DNA from: an uncultured Parvularculaceae bacterium | GTDB taxonomy: Bacteria; Pseudomonadota; Alphaproteobacteria; Caulobacterales; Parvularculaceae | NCBI GenBank assembly: GCA_913055785.1 | Contig: CAJXLJ010000003.1 | Span: 1-64,000, forward strand | Length of the DNA: 64,000 bases | Direction: 5' to 3' | In this document: in pieces, positions 1 to 10,445 of the stretch | Position numbering within the stretch: position 1 is the first letter of the stretch | Layout of the letters: each line of letters opens with the position of its first letter | The notes under the pieces: generated by a model | Database searches by the model: none | What the model saw: the letters and a program-made list of their open reading frames with translations, nothing else | Told to the model about the DNA's origin: nothing | Position numbers and translations under genes: made by a program

Positions 1-801
1 AATTTCGAGGGCGGCTGTTACGCCAAGATGATCCGCCTGTCGGAAACGGCGGAGCCGGAAATTTATGCGACCACGAAACGGTTCGGCACCGTGCTTGAAA
101 ATGTCGTCATGGACCCTGAAACGCGCGTGCTTGATCTCGATGACGCAAGCCTTGCGGAGAATTCCCGTGGCGCCTATCCGATCCACTACATTCCGAACGC
201 CAGTCTCGAAGGGCGCAGCGGGCATCCGAAAAACATCATCATGCTGACCTGCGATGCGTTCGGCGTAATGCCGCCGATCGCGAAACTGACCCCGGCGCAG
301 GCGATGTATATGTTCCTGTCGGGCTACACGGCGAAAGTCGCCGGTACCGAAAAAGGTCTCGGCAATGAGCCGCAGGCGACCTTCTCAACCTGTTTCGGCG
401 CGCCCTTCATGCCGCGCCATCCGTCTGTTTACGGAAAGCTGCTCGGCGAACTGATCGACCGTCACGGCGTCAATTGCTGGCTGGTCAACACGGGATGGAC
501 CGGCGGACCGTTCGGCGTCGGTTCGCGTATGCCGATCAAGGAAACGCGCGCGTTGCTTGGCGCAGCGCTTGACGGGTCGCTCGCCGCCGCGCCGATGACG
601 AAAGATCCGATCTTCGGCTTCGACGTGCCGGCTGAGGTTCCGGGCGTCGATGCGAGCATTCTGATCCCGCGCAACACATGGGGCGATCAGGCGGCCTATG
701 ATGCGCAGGCGCAAAAGCTCGCCGGTATGTTCGTCGAAAATTTCCGCGTTTATGAGTCTTACGTTGATGCGGCGGTTAAGGCCGCGGCGCCGGCGATTTA
801 G
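1..801 (+). CDS. pckA: Phosphoenolpyruvate carboxykinase (ATP), C-terminal part
   Basis: This is the 3' part of PckA, which converts oxaloacetate and ATP to phosphoenolpyruvate at the entry of gluconeogenesis. Reading frame 1 is open from the first base and starts with NFEGGCYAK, the conserved segment that follows the nucleotide-binding kinase motif in ATP-dependent PEPCK. The arginine-containing [14 protein letters not shown] stretch and the [19 protein letters not shown] segment are also typical. About 266 residues are visible, roughly half the usual 530-540. The missing half, with the P-loop, lies left of the window. An internal ATG at 28 is not the true start. The stop overlaps the stop of the convergent M24 peptidase gene by a few bases. 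Confidence 0.96.
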   Translation, partial: NFEGGCYAKMIRLSETAEPEIYATTKRFGTVLENVVMDPETRVLDLDDASLAENSRGAYPIHYIPNASLEGRSGHPKNIIMLTCDAFGVMPPIAKLTPAQAMYMFLSGYTAKVAGTEKGLGNEPQATFSTCFGAPFMPRHPSVYGKLLGELIDRHGVNCWLVNTGWTGGPFGVGSRMPIKETRALLGAALDGSLAAAPMTKDPIFGFDVPAEVPGVDASILIPRNTWGDQAAYDAQAQKLAGMFVENFRVYESYVDAAVKAAAPAI

Positions 802-2252
802 GGCCAGTCGCTGACCGGCGGGAGTTTCTGTAAAACGCCTTCCTCCTTTACGAGGGCTTCAAGTTCGTCGAGCTCCGCGGGCAGAAAGTCGGTGAAGTTC
901 TCAACGCCGTCCTCGGTGACGACCACCGTATCCTCGTACCGCATATAGAGTTTTTCTTCATTCACCCAGATAGACGGGTCGATGGAAATAACGAAACCGG
1001 GCTGTAACACTTCATCCTGGTAGCGTCCGGGGTCGTGCACCGCCATGCCGACCATGTGCGAAAAGGCGCTGCCGCCGGTTTCAACCATCTTGCGGGCGGC
1101 TTTTTCGTAGCGCTTCTTCGAAAACTTGTGATCGCGGAAATAGTCTTCCATCGCGAGGGCGGCTTCCCGCCTGATCTGCTCGGGCGTGACGCTCGGACGG
1201 ATGCGCGCAAGAATTTCATTTCGCCATGCGAGAACGACGCTCAGAATTTCGCGCTGCACCGGATCGTATGTCCCGCTCACAGGCCAAACGCGCCCAATGT
1301 CGCTGACATAGTAGCGATAGTCCGGCGCGTAATCCATGAGCACGACATCGCCGTCCCGCATCTGGCGGTCGTTACGGAAATAATGCCCGTTCCAGATATT
1401 ATCCCAGCCGCTCGCGGTGATCGCCCGATACGCGTCGAGTTGGGCGCCGTTGATAATGAACATATAGCGCATCACGCCGTCGAGCTGATATTCGTATACG
1501 CCGTCTTCGGTCGAGCGGATCGCTTCCATCATGCCGAGCCCGGCGAGCTGTGAGGCGCGCCGGATGAGGGCGATCTCCCGCTCGCTCTTGACCATCCGCA
1601 TACGGTCCAGAATGGGCGACAGATCCTGAATATCGATCAGCGGCCGGTTGTAACGCTTTGGCGTGCGCATCATCAAAAGGCTGATCAGGCGCTTTTCCCG
1701 CGACAGCCTGCCGTCCCAGTAATCATTGGCGATCGCTTCATCGGCGTTCTGCAACTCGTCGCGGCTTTGGGCGTAGCCCTCAGCGGGGCGGAAGGGCGTG
1801 AACAGGGCGGGCTTTGTATCGCCGAGGGCGGCGGCGAGCCATTCATCTGTCATCTCGGTCGTCGCGCGCGCATGGTCGACGCCAATGCGGGTTTTCGCAA
1901 AGTCGCCGGTCGCCGCCGACAGGACGACGCCTTCGGAGCGTTCGAGCCTTTCGTTTCGCGGGGGCAGGAACAGCGTAACCTCACGCGTCCGGCCGTCGAG
2001 CCATAGATAGGAATGCGGCGTTTCAACGCCGGTGAGATAATAAAAATTATTCGTCTGACGCGGGTATTCGTAGCCTCGTGGCGCCGGGCCGCCCTGCACC
2101 AGCGCGACGGCGTTGTCGCCGATGGCGTCGAAAAGCTTCTCCCATCGCGCCTGGAATTCTTCTGGCGGAAAATCGCTTTGGTAATGCTGCGCTTTCGCCG
2201 GAGAAAACCAAAACGCAATCAGAAAACATGCGGCGATCGTTCGAACAAGCAT
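798..2252 (-). CDS. Exported M24-family Xaa-Pro aminopeptidase-like protein
   Basis: A 484-residue secreted metallopeptidase with the aminopeptidase P layout: signal peptide (about 1-21, ending AKA-Q), an AMP_N-type domain ([10 protein letters not shown] region), then the M24 pita-bread domain. Candidate metal ligands are the two Asp in [14 protein letters not shown], His in [12 protein letters not shown], and Glu in MRYEDTVVV. The segment that normally reads EPG is IDPS here, so one ligand position appears to be Asp instead of Glu. The ATG at 2252 is preferred over the one at 2276 because AAGGGGG sits just upstream and it gives a clean signal peptide. Likely role is trimming X-Pro peptides in the periplasm. 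The activity is inferred from the family. Confidence 0.85.
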   Translation of the reverse strand: MLVRTIAACFLIAFWFSPAKAQHYQSDFPPEEFQARWEKLFDAIGDNAVALVQGGPAPRGYEYPRQTNNFYYLTGVETPHSYLWLDGRTREVTLFLPPRNERLERSEGVVLSAATGDFAKTRIGVDHARATTEMTDEWLAAALGDTKPALFTPFRPAEGYAQSRDELQNADEAIANDYWDGRLSREKRLISLLMMRTPKRYNRPLIDIQDLSPILDRMRMVKSEREIALIRRASQLAGLGMMEAIRSTEDGVYEYQLDGVMRYMFIINGAQLDAYRAITASGWDNIWNGHYFRNDRQMRDGDVVLMDYAPDYRYYVSDIGRVWPVSGTYDPVQREILSVVLAWRNEILARIRPSVTPEQIRREAALAMEDYFRDHKFSKKRYEKAARKMVETGGSAFSHMVGMAVHDPGRYQDEVLQPGFVISIDPSIWVNEEKLYMRYEDTVVVTEDGVENFTDFLPAELDELEALVKEEGVLQKLPPVSDWP

Positions 2253-2324
2253 AGCGCCCCCTTTGTCGGGAGGCATGATAGTGCTTCTGCAGGAATTGAG
2301 AAAGGCGACGATCCGGGCCGCTTG

Positions 2325-2954
2325 TCAGGCTTCCGTATCCACCGAGGCGCCGGAAGCATTGTCCTTGCCGCCGCCGCTGGAGACCGTCACCATCGCTGCG
2401 CGCAAGACGCGGTCGCCGATCGTGAAGCCCGGCTGGGCGACATCGACCACGTGCCCGGCCGGCACATCCCCCCCCGGGATCTGCGCCACCGCCTGATGCA
2501 GGTTCGGATCGAATTTTTCGCCTTGCGGGAAAATGCGCGTGACGCCGTGACGCTCGAGAATCGTCAGGAGTTCCTTCTCGGTCATCTTGAGGCCTTCAAC
2601 GAGGCCCTTGAAGGCTTCGCTGCGGCCCTCGGGAATATCCTCGCCGGAAACGCCGGCCGCATGGAGCGCGCGTTCGAAATTGTCGGCGACGCCCAACAGG
2701 TCGCGCGCAAAGGCGGCGATGGCGTATCGGCCCGCGTCGGTCTTCTCCCGGGCGGCGCGCCGCCGCGTGTTCTCAAGCTCGGCCGCAAGACGCAGCACGC
2801 GATCATTGAGCTCGGCGATTTCATTCTTCGCCGGCGCTTGCTCGCCTTTCAGTTCGGCGGCGAGATCCTCGCCGGCGGCAAGGTCCTCATCGGTCAGCTC
2901 CACCGTCTCGTCGGGTTTCTGGCCTTCGTTGCGCGGGTAGTCGTTTTCGCTCAT
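2325..2954 (-). CDS. grpE: Nucleotide exchange factor GrpE
   Basis: GrpE releases ADP from DnaK during chaperone cycling in the cytosol. The 209-residue protein has an acidic, variable N-terminus, a long coiled-coil (about residues 40-95, with LAAELENTRRRAAREK), a four-helix region containing LLGVADNFERAL, and the C-terminal beta domain with FDPNLHQAVAQI and VVDVAQPGFTIGDRVLRAAMV, the GrpE signature. It lies directly downstream of hrcA on the same strand, so the two probably share a heat-shock transcript. The length is ordinary for alphaproteobacteria. Confidence 0.96.
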   Translation of the reverse strand: MSENDYPRNEGQKPDETVELTDEDLAAGEDLAAELKGEQAPAKNEIAELNDRVLRLAAELENTRRRAAREKTDAGRYAIAAFARDLLGVADNFERALHAAGVSGEDIPEGRSEAFKGLVEGLKMTEKELLTILERHGVTRIFPQGEKFDPNLHQAVAQIPGGDVPAGHVVDVAQPGFTIGDRVLRAAMVTVSSGGGKDNASGASVDTEA

Positions 2955-3007
2955 GGGTGCTCTTGACTGGTTCTGGGATTTGAGGGGGATTTACGGGCCC
3001 CGGCGCG

Positions 3008-4036
3008 TTATTTCAACATCCGGGTGACCACTTCCGCGGTGTAATCGACGACCGGGATCACTTTGGCGTAGTTGAGCCGGGTCGGGCCGATGACCCCCAA
3101 AACCCCAACGATCTTGCGGGTTTCGTCCCGATAAGGCGCAGCCACCACGGACGAGCCCGACAGGGAGAACAGCTTGTTTTCCGAGCCGATGAAGATTTTG
3201 ACGCCGGAACCCTCCCGGGCGGCGTTCAGAAGATCGATGACGTCGCGCTTCTGTTCGAGGTCGTCGAACAGCATTCGGACCCGCTCGATATCCTGCAGCG
3301 CCTCGTCGTCGATGAGGTGTCCGCGCCCGCGCACGATCAGCGACCAGTCCTCGCCGCCGGCGACTTCGGCGACGCCCTGCCGGACAAGCTTGGCGGTCAG
3401 TTCGTCAAGCTCGCTGCGGTGGTCCTGGATTTCTTCGAATATGGCCGAGCGCGTCTCGCCGAGCGTGCGCCCGCGCAGCCGCGCATTGAGATAGTTCCCG
3501 GCCTGAACGAATCCGGATGAGGGAAGATCCGCCGGCGCCTCGATAAGACGGTTTTCCACGCGCCCGTCTTCAAATACGAGGATAACCAGCGCCTTGCCGG
3601 GGCCGGTGGAGACGAACTCGATCTGTTTGAGGGGCGCGTCGGATTTCTGGGTCAGCACGAGACTCGCCGTGCGGGTCATGCCGGACATCCGGGTTGCAGC
3701 TTCCTCAAGCACGGATTCAAGGTCGCCGCTCTGGGATTCGGTTTCAATCGCACGGCGCTCTTCCTGCGAAAGCGAACCGACTTGCATCAGGCTGTCGACG
3801 AACAGTCTCAGACCGAGCTCCGTCGGCAGCCGTCCGGCGGAGATATGCGGCGCATGAAGCAGCCCAAGGTCGGTAAGGTCCGCCATGACGTTGCGGATTG
3901 TCGCCGCTGAAACGCCGATCGACTGATCATTGCTGAGCGTCCGCGACCCGACCGGTTCGCCGGTGGCGAGGTAAGTCTCGACCAGACGCCGGAAGATTTC
4001 CCGCGAGCGTTCGTCTATGTTCTTGAAAGCGTCCAT
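3008..4036 (-). CDS. hrcA: Heat-inducible transcription repressor HrcA
   Basis: HrcA represses chaperone genes through the CIRCE operator. The product (342 residues from the ATG at 4036) opens with a winged-helix domain, with [19 protein letters not shown] as recognition segment and [16 protein letters not shown] as the family hallmark. A GAF-like regulatory domain follows and ends in a conserved [16 protein letters not shown] motif. An in-frame GTG at 4063 would add nine residues. I prefer 4036 because the family normally starts a few residues before the ERSREIF segment, but neither start has a strong ribosome site. It is divergent from rph across about 160 bp. I saw no CIRCE element within that gap. 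Confidence 0.95.
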   Translation of the reverse strand: MDAFKNIDERSREIFRRLVETYLATGEPVGSRTLSNDQSIGVSAATIRNVMADLTDLGLLHAPHISAGRLPTELGLRLFVDSLMQVGSLSQEERRAIETESQSGDLESVLEEAATRMSGMTRTASLVLTQKSDAPLKQIEFVSTGPGKALVILVFEDGRVENRLIEAPADLPSSGFVQAGNYLNARLRGRTLGETRSAIFEEIQDHRSELDELTAKLVRQGVAEVAGGEDWSLIVRGRGHLIDDEALQDIERVRMLFDDLEQKRDVIDLLNAAREGSGVKIFIGSENKLFSLSGSSVVAAPYRDETRKIVGVLGVIGPTRLNYAKVIPVVDYTAEVVTRMLK

Positions 4037-4195
4037 TTCTTGCGTTCGTGTTCGCCTCAGCACCGGTATGGAAATATCGCCAATGGGCGAAGTTAGGGAC
4101 AGCCGACCATTATTCCAAGCCGCAAGCGCTGTGTCGGTTTACGGGCGCGCAGGCGGGCGCTAGGAAGACGGCTTCCTCATCCCGGAGAACCCTAT

Positions 4196-4906
4196 ATGAG
4201 ACCTTCCGGCCGCGCCTTCAACGAATTGCGCTCCGTCACCCTAGAACCCGGCTACGCCAAGCACGCTGAAGGCTCCTGCCTCGTCAAATGCGGCGACACT
4301 CATGTCCTTTGTACGGCGAGCTGGGATGAAACGACGCCGCCCTGGCTTCGCGGTTCCGGCCGCGGATGGGTGACGGCGGAATACGGCATGCTGCCGCGTT
4401 CCACCGGAGGGCGCATGAAGCGCGAGGCGAAGGGCGGCCAGTCAGGGCGCACCCAGGAGATTCAGCGCCTGATCGGCCGGTCGCTGCGCGCGGTCGTCGA
4501 TCTGAAGGCGCTTGGCGAGCGGCAGATCCTGATTGACTGTGACGTGATACAGGCCGACGGCGGCACGCGCACCGCCTCGATTACCGGCGCCTGGGTCGCG
4601 CTGAACGAAGCCTGCAGATGGGCCGTCGGGCAGGGGATCATCAAGTCGAGTCCGATGACCGACCGCGTCGCCGCCGTTTCCTGCGGTCTTGTCGGCGGCG
4701 CGCCGGCGCTCGATCTCGATTATGATGAAGACTCAACAGCGCAGGCCGATGCGAATTTCGTCATCACCGGCAAGGGCGGGCTGGTGGAGATTCAAGCGAC
4801 GGCGGAAGGCGATCCGTTTACGGATGAGCAGTTCGCTGCGCTTCTGGGCCTCGCCAAGGCCGGCTGCGAAACCCTTTCGAAACTTCAGGCGGACCATTCA
4901 GCGTAA
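4196..4906 (+). CDS. rph: Ribonuclease PH
   Basis: RNase PH is a phosphorolytic 3'-5' exoribonuclease that trims tRNA precursors. The 236-residue protein matches the family over its full length: [12 protein letters not shown] at the N-terminus, [15 protein letters not shown], the [14 protein letters not shown] segment, and the phosphate/RNA-binding [15 protein letters not shown] stretch, followed by [24 protein letters not shown] ribosome site precedes the ATG. Divergent rph/hrcA is the usual alphaproteobacterial arrangement. Confidence 0.97.
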   Translation: MRPSGRAFNELRSVTLEPGYAKHAEGSCLVKCGDTHVLCTASWDETTPPWLRGSGRGWVTAEYGMLPRSTGGRMKREAKGGQSGRTQEIQRLIGRSLRAVVDLKALGERQILIDCDVIQADGGTRTASITGAWVALNEACRWAVGQGIIKSSPMTDRVAAVSCGLVGGAPALDLDYDEDSTAQADANFVITGKGGLVEIQATAEGDPFTDEQFAALLGLAKAGCETLSKLQADHSA

Positions 4907-4963
4907 CTTAGACTTGGGCGGGCGCTCATGCTAGAACGGCGCATCGCGACAAAAACGATATAA

Positions 4964-6439
4964 ATGCTTCAGGACACAAACGCGCCAAGCCGGACGGAAG
5001 AAGCCGGCACCACGCCGCTCGACGCGGGCGCCGCCGAGACGACGACTGCTGAGCCTGAGGGGTCCGCGATTGAAACGCTCGTCGGCGGCGAAGAACTGCG
5101 TGTCCGCCTCCAGGAACTCATCGAATGGGTGCAAAGCCAGATGATGTCGCTGGATTCGGCGATCCAGGGCGCCATTCTCTTTCTCGCGATAGCGCCTGCA
5201 GCGGTCTTCGGTCCGCAGCTCAGAAAGCTGATCCAAAGCCAGATTGCGCCCCGCGTCCCCTACGGCATCCTGCGCCGGGCGGCGAACGCCTTCGCCCATA
5301 TCGCCACGCCGATTGCGCTGCTCATCATCCTGCAGATCGCGGTTTTCACCCTCGGCCAGCTCAACATGGCGAACGGCCTTGTCGCCGCGGGGGTCAGCCT
5401 GCTGACGGCGTGGATCGTGATCCGAATGGTGACGCTGGTCATTCGTTCGCCGTTCTGGTCGCGTGTCGCTTTTTATGTCGCCTGGCCGATCGCCGCGCTT
5501 GACGCCTTTGGCGTTCTTGATGACGTGATCCGTCAGCTTGACGCATTTTCCCTTCCCATAGGTGAGGATGAGAACGGCGTCCGGCAGAGTTTCTCCGCGC
5601 TTGATTTTCTTCGCACATTGGCGGTTTTCGGCGTGCTCTTCTGGGGCGCGAGCATCGCCAACAGATTTATCAAGGGTCGGATCAGTGCGATTGACGAGCT
5701 GACGGTTTCGTTCAAGGCGCTGCTTTCGAAAATTCTTGACGTTTTGTTGCCGGTCGTCGCCTTGGTGGCGGCCCTGCAGATCGTCGGCTTTCCCTTCGGT
5801 ACGCTTGCAATCTTCGGCGGCGCCGTCGGTCTCGGCATCGGTCTTGGCATGCAGCGCACCGTGTCGAACTTTTTCGCCGGGTTTACGCTGATCGCCGACA
5901 AGTCGATCAAGCCCGGCGACGTGATCGAGATCGCCGGCACCTATGGCTGGGTGACGGAAATGACGTCGCGCTATGTGTCGATCCGGACCCGCGACGGCAC
6001 CGCTCACCTGGTGCCCAACGACAAGTTCATCAATGAGGGCGTCACCAACTGGTCGCATTCCGATCGCGTTGTGCGGCTTCACGCGCCCTTCGGCGTTTCC
6101 TACGCCACCAAAGACGTGCGTGCGCTGGCGCGGAAAGCGGAAGAGACCGCCCTAACGGTCGAGCGCGTGCTGAAAACGCCGGCCCCGCGCTGCAATCTGA
6201 TGGAGTTCGGAGACAATTCGATCAACTTTGACTTGCGTTTCTGGATCAACGATCCGGCGAACGGCACGATGAATGTGAGAAGCGATGTCATGATGGCGGT
6301 CTGGGACATGCTTCACGAAATGGGCGTTGAAATTCCGTTCCCGCAGCGCGATCTGCATATCAAATCCGCCCCGCAGGGGTTTTCAATGACCCGTGAAGAA
6401 GCGAAACGGCTTGACGCTTCACATCGCCGGGAGGAGTGA
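4964..6439 (+). CDS. MscS-family mechanosensitive ion channel
   Basis: An inner-membrane channel of the small-conductance mechanosensitive family, which vents solutes on hypo-osmotic shock. The 491 residues begin with an acidic, poorly conserved, probably soluble tail (about 1-50). Four or five hydrophobic helices follow, then the MscS core: the glycine-rich pore helix IFGGAVGLGIGLGMQ with RTVSNFFAGFTLI, then the beta domain with IKPGDVIEI, GWVTEMTSRYVSIRT and LVPNDKFINEGVTNWS. A C-terminal alpha/beta domain ends near 470. The protein is longer than E. coli MscS because of extra N-terminal helices. It probably has its own promoter. Confidence 0.92.
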   Translation: MLQDTNAPSRTEEAGTTPLDAGAAETTTAEPEGSAIETLVGGEELRVRLQELIEWVQSQMMSLDSAIQGAILFLAIAPAAVFGPQLRKLIQSQIAPRVPYGILRRAANAFAHIATPIALLIILQIAVFTLGQLNMANGLVAAGVSLLTAWIVIRMVTLVIRSPFWSRVAFYVAWPIAALDAFGVLDDVIRQLDAFSLPIGEDENGVRQSFSALDFLRTLAVFGVLFWGASIANRFIKGRISAIDELTVSFKALLSKILDVLLPVVALVAALQIVGFPFGTLAIFGGAVGLGIGLGMQRTVSNFFAGFTLIADKSIKPGDVIEIAGTYGWVTEMTSRYVSIRTRDGTAHLVPNDKFINEGVTNWSHSDRVVRLHAPFGVSYATKDVRALARKAEETALTVERVLKTPAPRCNLMEFGDNSINFDLRFWINDPANGTMNVRSDVMMAVWDMLHEMGVEIPFPQRDLHIKSAPQGFSMTREEAKRLDASHRREE

Positions 6440-6526
6440 TCCGGCGGCGTCTGGGCGCTTTCATCCCGCCTTTGAGCGGTCTATACTTCCGCCGGGGCGA
6501 GTAACAGCGACAGTCGGGAGACCAGC

Positions 6527-7081
6527 ATGATCAGATTTTTAGCACTCTGCGGCGCGGCGCTAATTCTTGCCGCCTGTGCGAGTTCCACCCCATACGGCCC
6601 GGCGCAGGGCGCGCGCGGCTACGGCTTTTCCGAACAGCGGATAGAGGAAGGGCGCTACCGCATCACTTTCCGCGGCAACTCGCTGACTTCTCGTGAGACG
6701 GTCGAGAACTCGCTGCTTTACCGCGCCGCGGAGCTGACGGTCGAACTCGGATATGACTATTTCATCGTCGTTGAAAACGACACCGAGACGCAAACCAGTT
6801 ACAGCGGGTCCTCCTATCCGGCGTTTTACGGGCGCTATGGATACGGCTACCCGTTCTACCGCTCCTACTACTCGTTTCCATATTACGCATATGGTTTCGG
6901 CTGGGGGTATCCTTACGACACCTATATGCGCGAAGTGACGCGTTATTCGGCGGTGGCCTTCGTCACGATGCATCAGGGCGAAAAACCCGCGGATAATCCG
7001 CGGGCCTTCAATGCGCGGGACGTGATGGCGAATCTCGGGCCGGTCGTGCTTGGCGATCAGCCGGCGGCTGACGGTTACTGA
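6527..7081 (+). CDS. CC0125/CC1285-like lipoprotein
   Basis: A 184-residue predicted lipoprotein. The signal peptide ends in the lipobox LAAC at about residue 17, so the mature protein should be lipid-anchored in the envelope. The next section (YGFSEQRIEEGRYRITFRGN) and the YRAAELTVELGYDYFIVV segment resemble the Caulobacter CC0125/CC1285 lipoprotein family. The middle is very rich in Tyr, Gly and Phe (about residues 85-140). Function is unknown. A signal-peptide start with GGGAGACCAGC upstream supports the ATG. Confidence 0.75.
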   Translation: MIRFLALCGAALILAACASSTPYGPAQGARGYGFSEQRIEEGRYRITFRGNSLTSRETVENSLLYRAAELTVELGYDYFIVVENDTETQTSYSGSSYPAFYGRYGYGYPFYRSYYSFPYYAYGFGWGYPYDTYMREVTRYSAVAFVTMHQGEKPADNPRAFNARDVMANLGPVVLGDQPAADGY

Positions 7082-7087
7082 CGGGCG

Positions 7088-7669
7088 TCAGACGGCGCGC
7101 AGAACCGGCTTTGCTTCCTCGGTCCTGTTTTCGTAAACGACCACGAAACCGCGCGGCGTGTGGCGGACCACCACGCCGCGTTGACGCGCGAGATGAATTT
7201 CCGATCCGATCGCCGGGCGTCGGGGCGCATCCAGCGAGACGCCGTCGACGGAAATATCGATAACCTTGGCGAAGAGCGTGGAGCCGTCGGCGAGGCGGCA
7301 CACTGTGCGCTCGCCTTCCCGGCGGTGGCGCGGCGCGTTGCGGCGGTCTTCAAGACCGATTGCGAAAGGCCGGTTGCTCAAGAGCATCAGCTTTTCGGTT
7401 AGGATCGCGCGGCGCTTCTTGGAAAGAACGAATGAAACGGCGAACCCGTCCGGGAAGACCCGGGCGACGGTGCCCTCAATGACATCGAGATCCTTGATGC
7501 GCAGGACCACGGCGTCGCCGGGAACGGTCTTGATGTCGGCGATGACCGCGAGATTGCCCGGAGAGATGTTGAGCAGGCGCCCTTCGCATTCGTCGACCGT
7601 ATTCACTACAATCTGCGCCGGAAGATCGAGGCTGATCCGCCGGTAGCGCCGTTCGTCCGATTTCGACAT
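7088..7669 (-). CDS. Tandem PilZ-domain protein
   Basis: A 193-residue cytosolic protein with two PilZ-type beta barrels, the fold that binds cyclic di-GMP. The first domain has RRYRR near the N-terminus but a degenerate second motif (NISPGN). The second domain has an RxxxR match (REGER) and a clear DxSxxG match (DISVDG), so it is the more likely ligand-binding unit. The gene converges on the upstream lipoprotein gene and stands alone. A link to motility, adhesion or surface polysaccharide is known for the family but not shown here. Confidence 0.85.
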   Translation of the reverse strand: MSKSDERRYRRISLDLPAQIVVNTVDECEGRLLNISPGNLAVIADIKTVPGDAVVLRIKDLDVIEGTVARVFPDGFAVSFVLSKKRRAILTEKLMLLSNRPFAIGLEDRRNAPRHRREGERTVCRLADGSTLFAKVIDISVDGVSLDAPRRPAIGSEIHLARQRGVVVRHTPRGFVVVYENRTEEAKPVLRAV

Positions 7670-7866
7670 TATTAATATTCCCGATATGGTTGTTCGCTTG
7701 CGGACATCTGCAAACTATCGGCCAGCGCTCAAACCTTCCCTAAGGGCGCTGTTACATTTTTACTTTGCCTGTAATTTTCAGGGGGTTCGCGTCCGGACTT
7801 GCGGGGGGCGGCGAGCTTTGTATGGTTAACGCCTATAAGGGAAAACCCGCCGGGGAGGGCAGTAGG

Positions 7867-9981
7867 ATGAGAAAAATCATAGCAGTCGCCGCATTGTCGG
7901 CCTTGGCGTCAGCATGCGGAGAGAAGGCGCCGCAGGAGCAGGCCGGTGACGATCCGTATCTTTGGCTGGAAGCAGTCGAAGGCGAGGAGGCGCTTCAGTG
8001 GGTTCGGGCTCAAAACGAACGGTCCCTCGGCGAACTGGAGGCCGATCCGCGGTTCGAGGCGCTATATGGCGAGGCGCTTTCCGTTTTAACGTCCGAGGCG
8101 CGCATCGCACTCGGGTCCATCCACAATGGCCGCGTCTATAATTTCTGGCAGGACGATGAACATGTCCGGGGCGTCTGGCGCCGGGCTGATACTGCGAGCT
8201 ACCGCGCCGGTTCGCCCGCTTGGGAAACGGTGATCGATTTCGATGCGCTCGCCGAAGCGGAAGGCGAAAACTGGATCCGTGGATCGACGGCGTGCCTCGG
8301 GCCCGCCTATGTGCATTGCATGGTGGAGATGTCGATCGGCGGCAAGGACGCTGGCGTCTGGCGGGAGTTCAACACGGAAACCAAATCCTTCGTCGAAGGC
8401 GGCTTTTATCTTGCGGAGGCCAAGAGCGGACTTTCCTGGATCGACGCCGATGCGTTGCTGGTCGGTACCGATATTGGCGAAAACGCGCTGACGGATTCCG
8501 GTTATCCGCGGACATTGCGCGTCTGGCGGCGTGGAACGGCGCTGGAAGATGCGCCCGTCTATTTCGAAGGCGAAAAAACCGATGTCGCCGTCTGGCCCTA
8601 TGTGGATCAGAGCGAGGACGGCGCGCATGTCTTTGTCAGCCGGTCCGTCTCGTTCTTCGAGTCGGAATATTACTATGACAAGGGAGAGCTGGTGCGGTTG
8701 CCGTTGCCGATGAATGCCGACTTGCAGGGCGTTCTCGATGGCCGGGCGATTTTCTTCCTGCGCGAAGACTGGACGCACGACGGCGCTGATTATCCGCAAG
8801 GGGCGGTAGTGGCGTTCGATCTTTCAGACGGCGCTGTTGAAACCGTTATGACCGCCGCCGGCAACCAGTCGATCGGGAGCGTCAGGGTCGGCAAGTCGAA
8901 CATCGTCGTTCAGTATCTCGACGACGTTGCGGGCGCCGCCGCACGGGTTGCCCGCGATGATGAGAGCGGCGTCTGGACTGTCGCGCCCATCGCCATGCCC
9001 GCGAACGGCGTCGTATCCATCGTTTCCGCCGGCGGCGGCACCGACGACGCCATGATCTCATTTGAAAGCCTGACGACAGCGGATTCCCTTTATTACGTCT
9101 CGGCGGACAATCAGGTTGAGAAGGTCGCCCAAACGCCGGCGTTTTACGATCCGACGGGCATTGTCGTTGAACAGCGCTTTGCAACCTCCGCAGACGGAAC
9201 GAAAGTTCCCTATTTCATTATGGGGCGCGACAGCGTTCTGAAACAGGGTAACGCGCCGACGATCCAGTACGGCTATGGCGGTTTTCTTATTCCGACTCTG
9301 CCCGTCTATTATTCCGACGCCGCCCGTCCGCAGCATGGTGCGCTTGCCGGCCTCATGTGGATCAAGCGTGGCGGTGTTTTAGTGCTTTCGAACATTCGCG
9401 GCGGTTCGGAATACGGACCGGGCTGGCATCAGGCGGCGCTTAAGGAAAACCGGCAGCGGGCCTTCGACGATTTCATTGCGATTGCCGAGGATCTTATCGC
9501 AACCGGCGTCACCAGCCCACAAAAACTCGGTGCGATAGGCCGGTCGAATGGCGGCCTTCTGATGGGGGCGATGCTGACGCAACGGCCCGACCTATACGCG
9601 GCGATCGATATCGGCGTGCCGCTTCTCGACATGAAGCGCTACAACAAGCTTCTCGCCGGCGCGTCGTGGATGGGAGAATACGGCAATCCTGACGTTCCCG
9701 AAGAATGGGCCTATATTTCGGAGTATTCTCCTTATCAGAATCTTAAGGCGGGCGAGCCTTATCCGAAGGTCCTGTTCTACACCTCGACCAAGGATGACCG
9801 CGTCCATCCCGGACACGCCCGAAAGGCTGCGGCGAAAATGGCGGACCTCGGCTATGACTTCTATTACTATGAGAATATCGAGGGTGGTCATGGCGGTACG
9901 GCCAATCAGGATCAGCTCGCGCACCGGACAGCGCTGGAATACGCCTATTTCGCCAGTATGCTGATGGGCGATGCGGAATGA
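7867..9981 (+). CDS. Prolyl oligopeptidase-family (S9A) serine peptidase, lipoprotein
   Basis: A 704-residue S9 peptidase with a beta-propeller gate followed by an alpha/beta hydrolase domain. The N-terminus from the ATG at 7867 reads as a lipoprotein signal with a Cys near residue 17 (LASACG). DDPYLWLE just after it is the usual N-terminal motif of the family. The catalytic Ser is in GRSNGGLLMGA. The Asp is probably in TSTKDDRVHPGHARK, and the His in ENIEGGHGG. The upstream ATG at 7765 is rejected because it lacks a signal and a ribosome site, whereas GGAGGGCAGTAGG precedes 7867. It should cleave short proline-containing peptides in the periplasm. Confidence 0.92.
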   Translation: MRKIIAVAALSALASACGEKAPQEQAGDDPYLWLEAVEGEEALQWVRAQNERSLGELEADPRFEALYGEALSVLTSEARIALGSIHNGRVYNFWQDDEHVRGVWRRADTASYRAGSPAWETVIDFDALAEAEGENWIRGSTACLGPAYVHCMVEMSIGGKDAGVWREFNTETKSFVEGGFYLAEAKSGLSWIDADALLVGTDIGENALTDSGYPRTLRVWRRGTALEDAPVYFEGEKTDVAVWPYVDQSEDGAHVFVSRSVSFFESEYYYDKGELVRLPLPMNADLQGVLDGRAIFFLREDWTHDGADYPQGAVVAFDLSDGAVETVMTAAGNQSIGSVRVGKSNIVVQYLDDVAGAAARVARDDESGVWTVAPIAMPANGVVSIVSAGGGTDDAMISFESLTTADSLYYVSADNQVEKVAQTPAFYDPTGIVVEQRFATSADGTKVPYFIMGRDSVLKQGNAPTIQYGYGGFLIPTLPVYYSDAARPQHGALAGLMWIKRGGVLVLSNIRGGSEYGPGWHQAALKENRQRAFDDFIAIAEDLIATGVTSPQKLGAIGRSNGGLLMGAMLTQRPDLYAAIDIGVPLLDMKRYNKLLAGASWMGEYGNPDVPEEWAYISEYSPYQNLKAGEPYPKVLFYTSTKDDRVHPGHARKAAAKMADLGYDFYYYENIEGGHGGTANQDQLAHRTALEYAYFASMLMGDAE

Positions 9982-10017
9982 TACGGCGCATGAGAAGCGC
10001 GGATTTCTGAGGGCTTA

Positions 10018-10401
10018 ATGTCTGAGATTTTCAGATTTCCGATCATGATCGCGGCGTCTATCATCGTCCTTGCACTGATCATTCAGGTCGTGACCTTGGC
10101 GAACAAGCCGCGGCCTAACTTCGCGCTTGTTCTGCTGGTCGCCGCTATCGTATCGGGCGGCGGCATGCTTTTCGCCAAATACGGCGCCAATGCCGGGCTT
10201 CCATGGACGGTTTATTATACGGTTCCGGCTTTGCTGACGGTTTTGCTGCCTCCTCTTGTGTTCAGGATGAGGCTTGGCGCCGCCCTGTTCTATGTGGTCC
10301 TGGCGGGTCTCAGCGCGCCGGCGATCCATTACGCCTTCTCGCTATTGCTTGGCTGGAACGAATATATGCCGTTTTTGCCTCCATTGGGCGAATTGACGTA
10401 G
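10018..10401 (+). CDS. Small four-helix membrane protein
   Basis: I do not recognise this 127-residue protein. It consists almost entirely of four hydrophobic segments at about residues 6-28, 36-58, 65-85 and 92-115, with short polar links. It is therefore an integral inner-membrane protein. It sits between the S9 peptidase and a dicarboxylate symporter, all on the same strand, and may be cotranscribed with the symporter 44 bp downstream. Confidence 0.7.
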   Translation: MSEIFRFPIMIAASIIVLALIIQVVTLANKPRPNFALVLLVAAIVSGGGMLFAKYGANAGLPWTVYYTVPALLTVLLPPLVFRMRLGAALFYVVLAGLSAPAIHYAFSLLLGWNEYMPFLPPLGELT

Positions 10402-10445
10402 CAAGAATGGCGCTGGCGGTCCGGCGATAATCAAGGGAGAGGCCC

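Noticed and set aside
2013-2966. 317-residue plus-strand ORF over grpE and the M24 gene
   Set aside because: It crosses two real genes on the opposite strand and has Arg-rich shadow composition.
4931-6082. 383-residue ORF antisense to the MscS channel gene
   Set aside because: The sequence is full of Arg, Asp and His from reverse codons of a membrane protein; no supporting motif.
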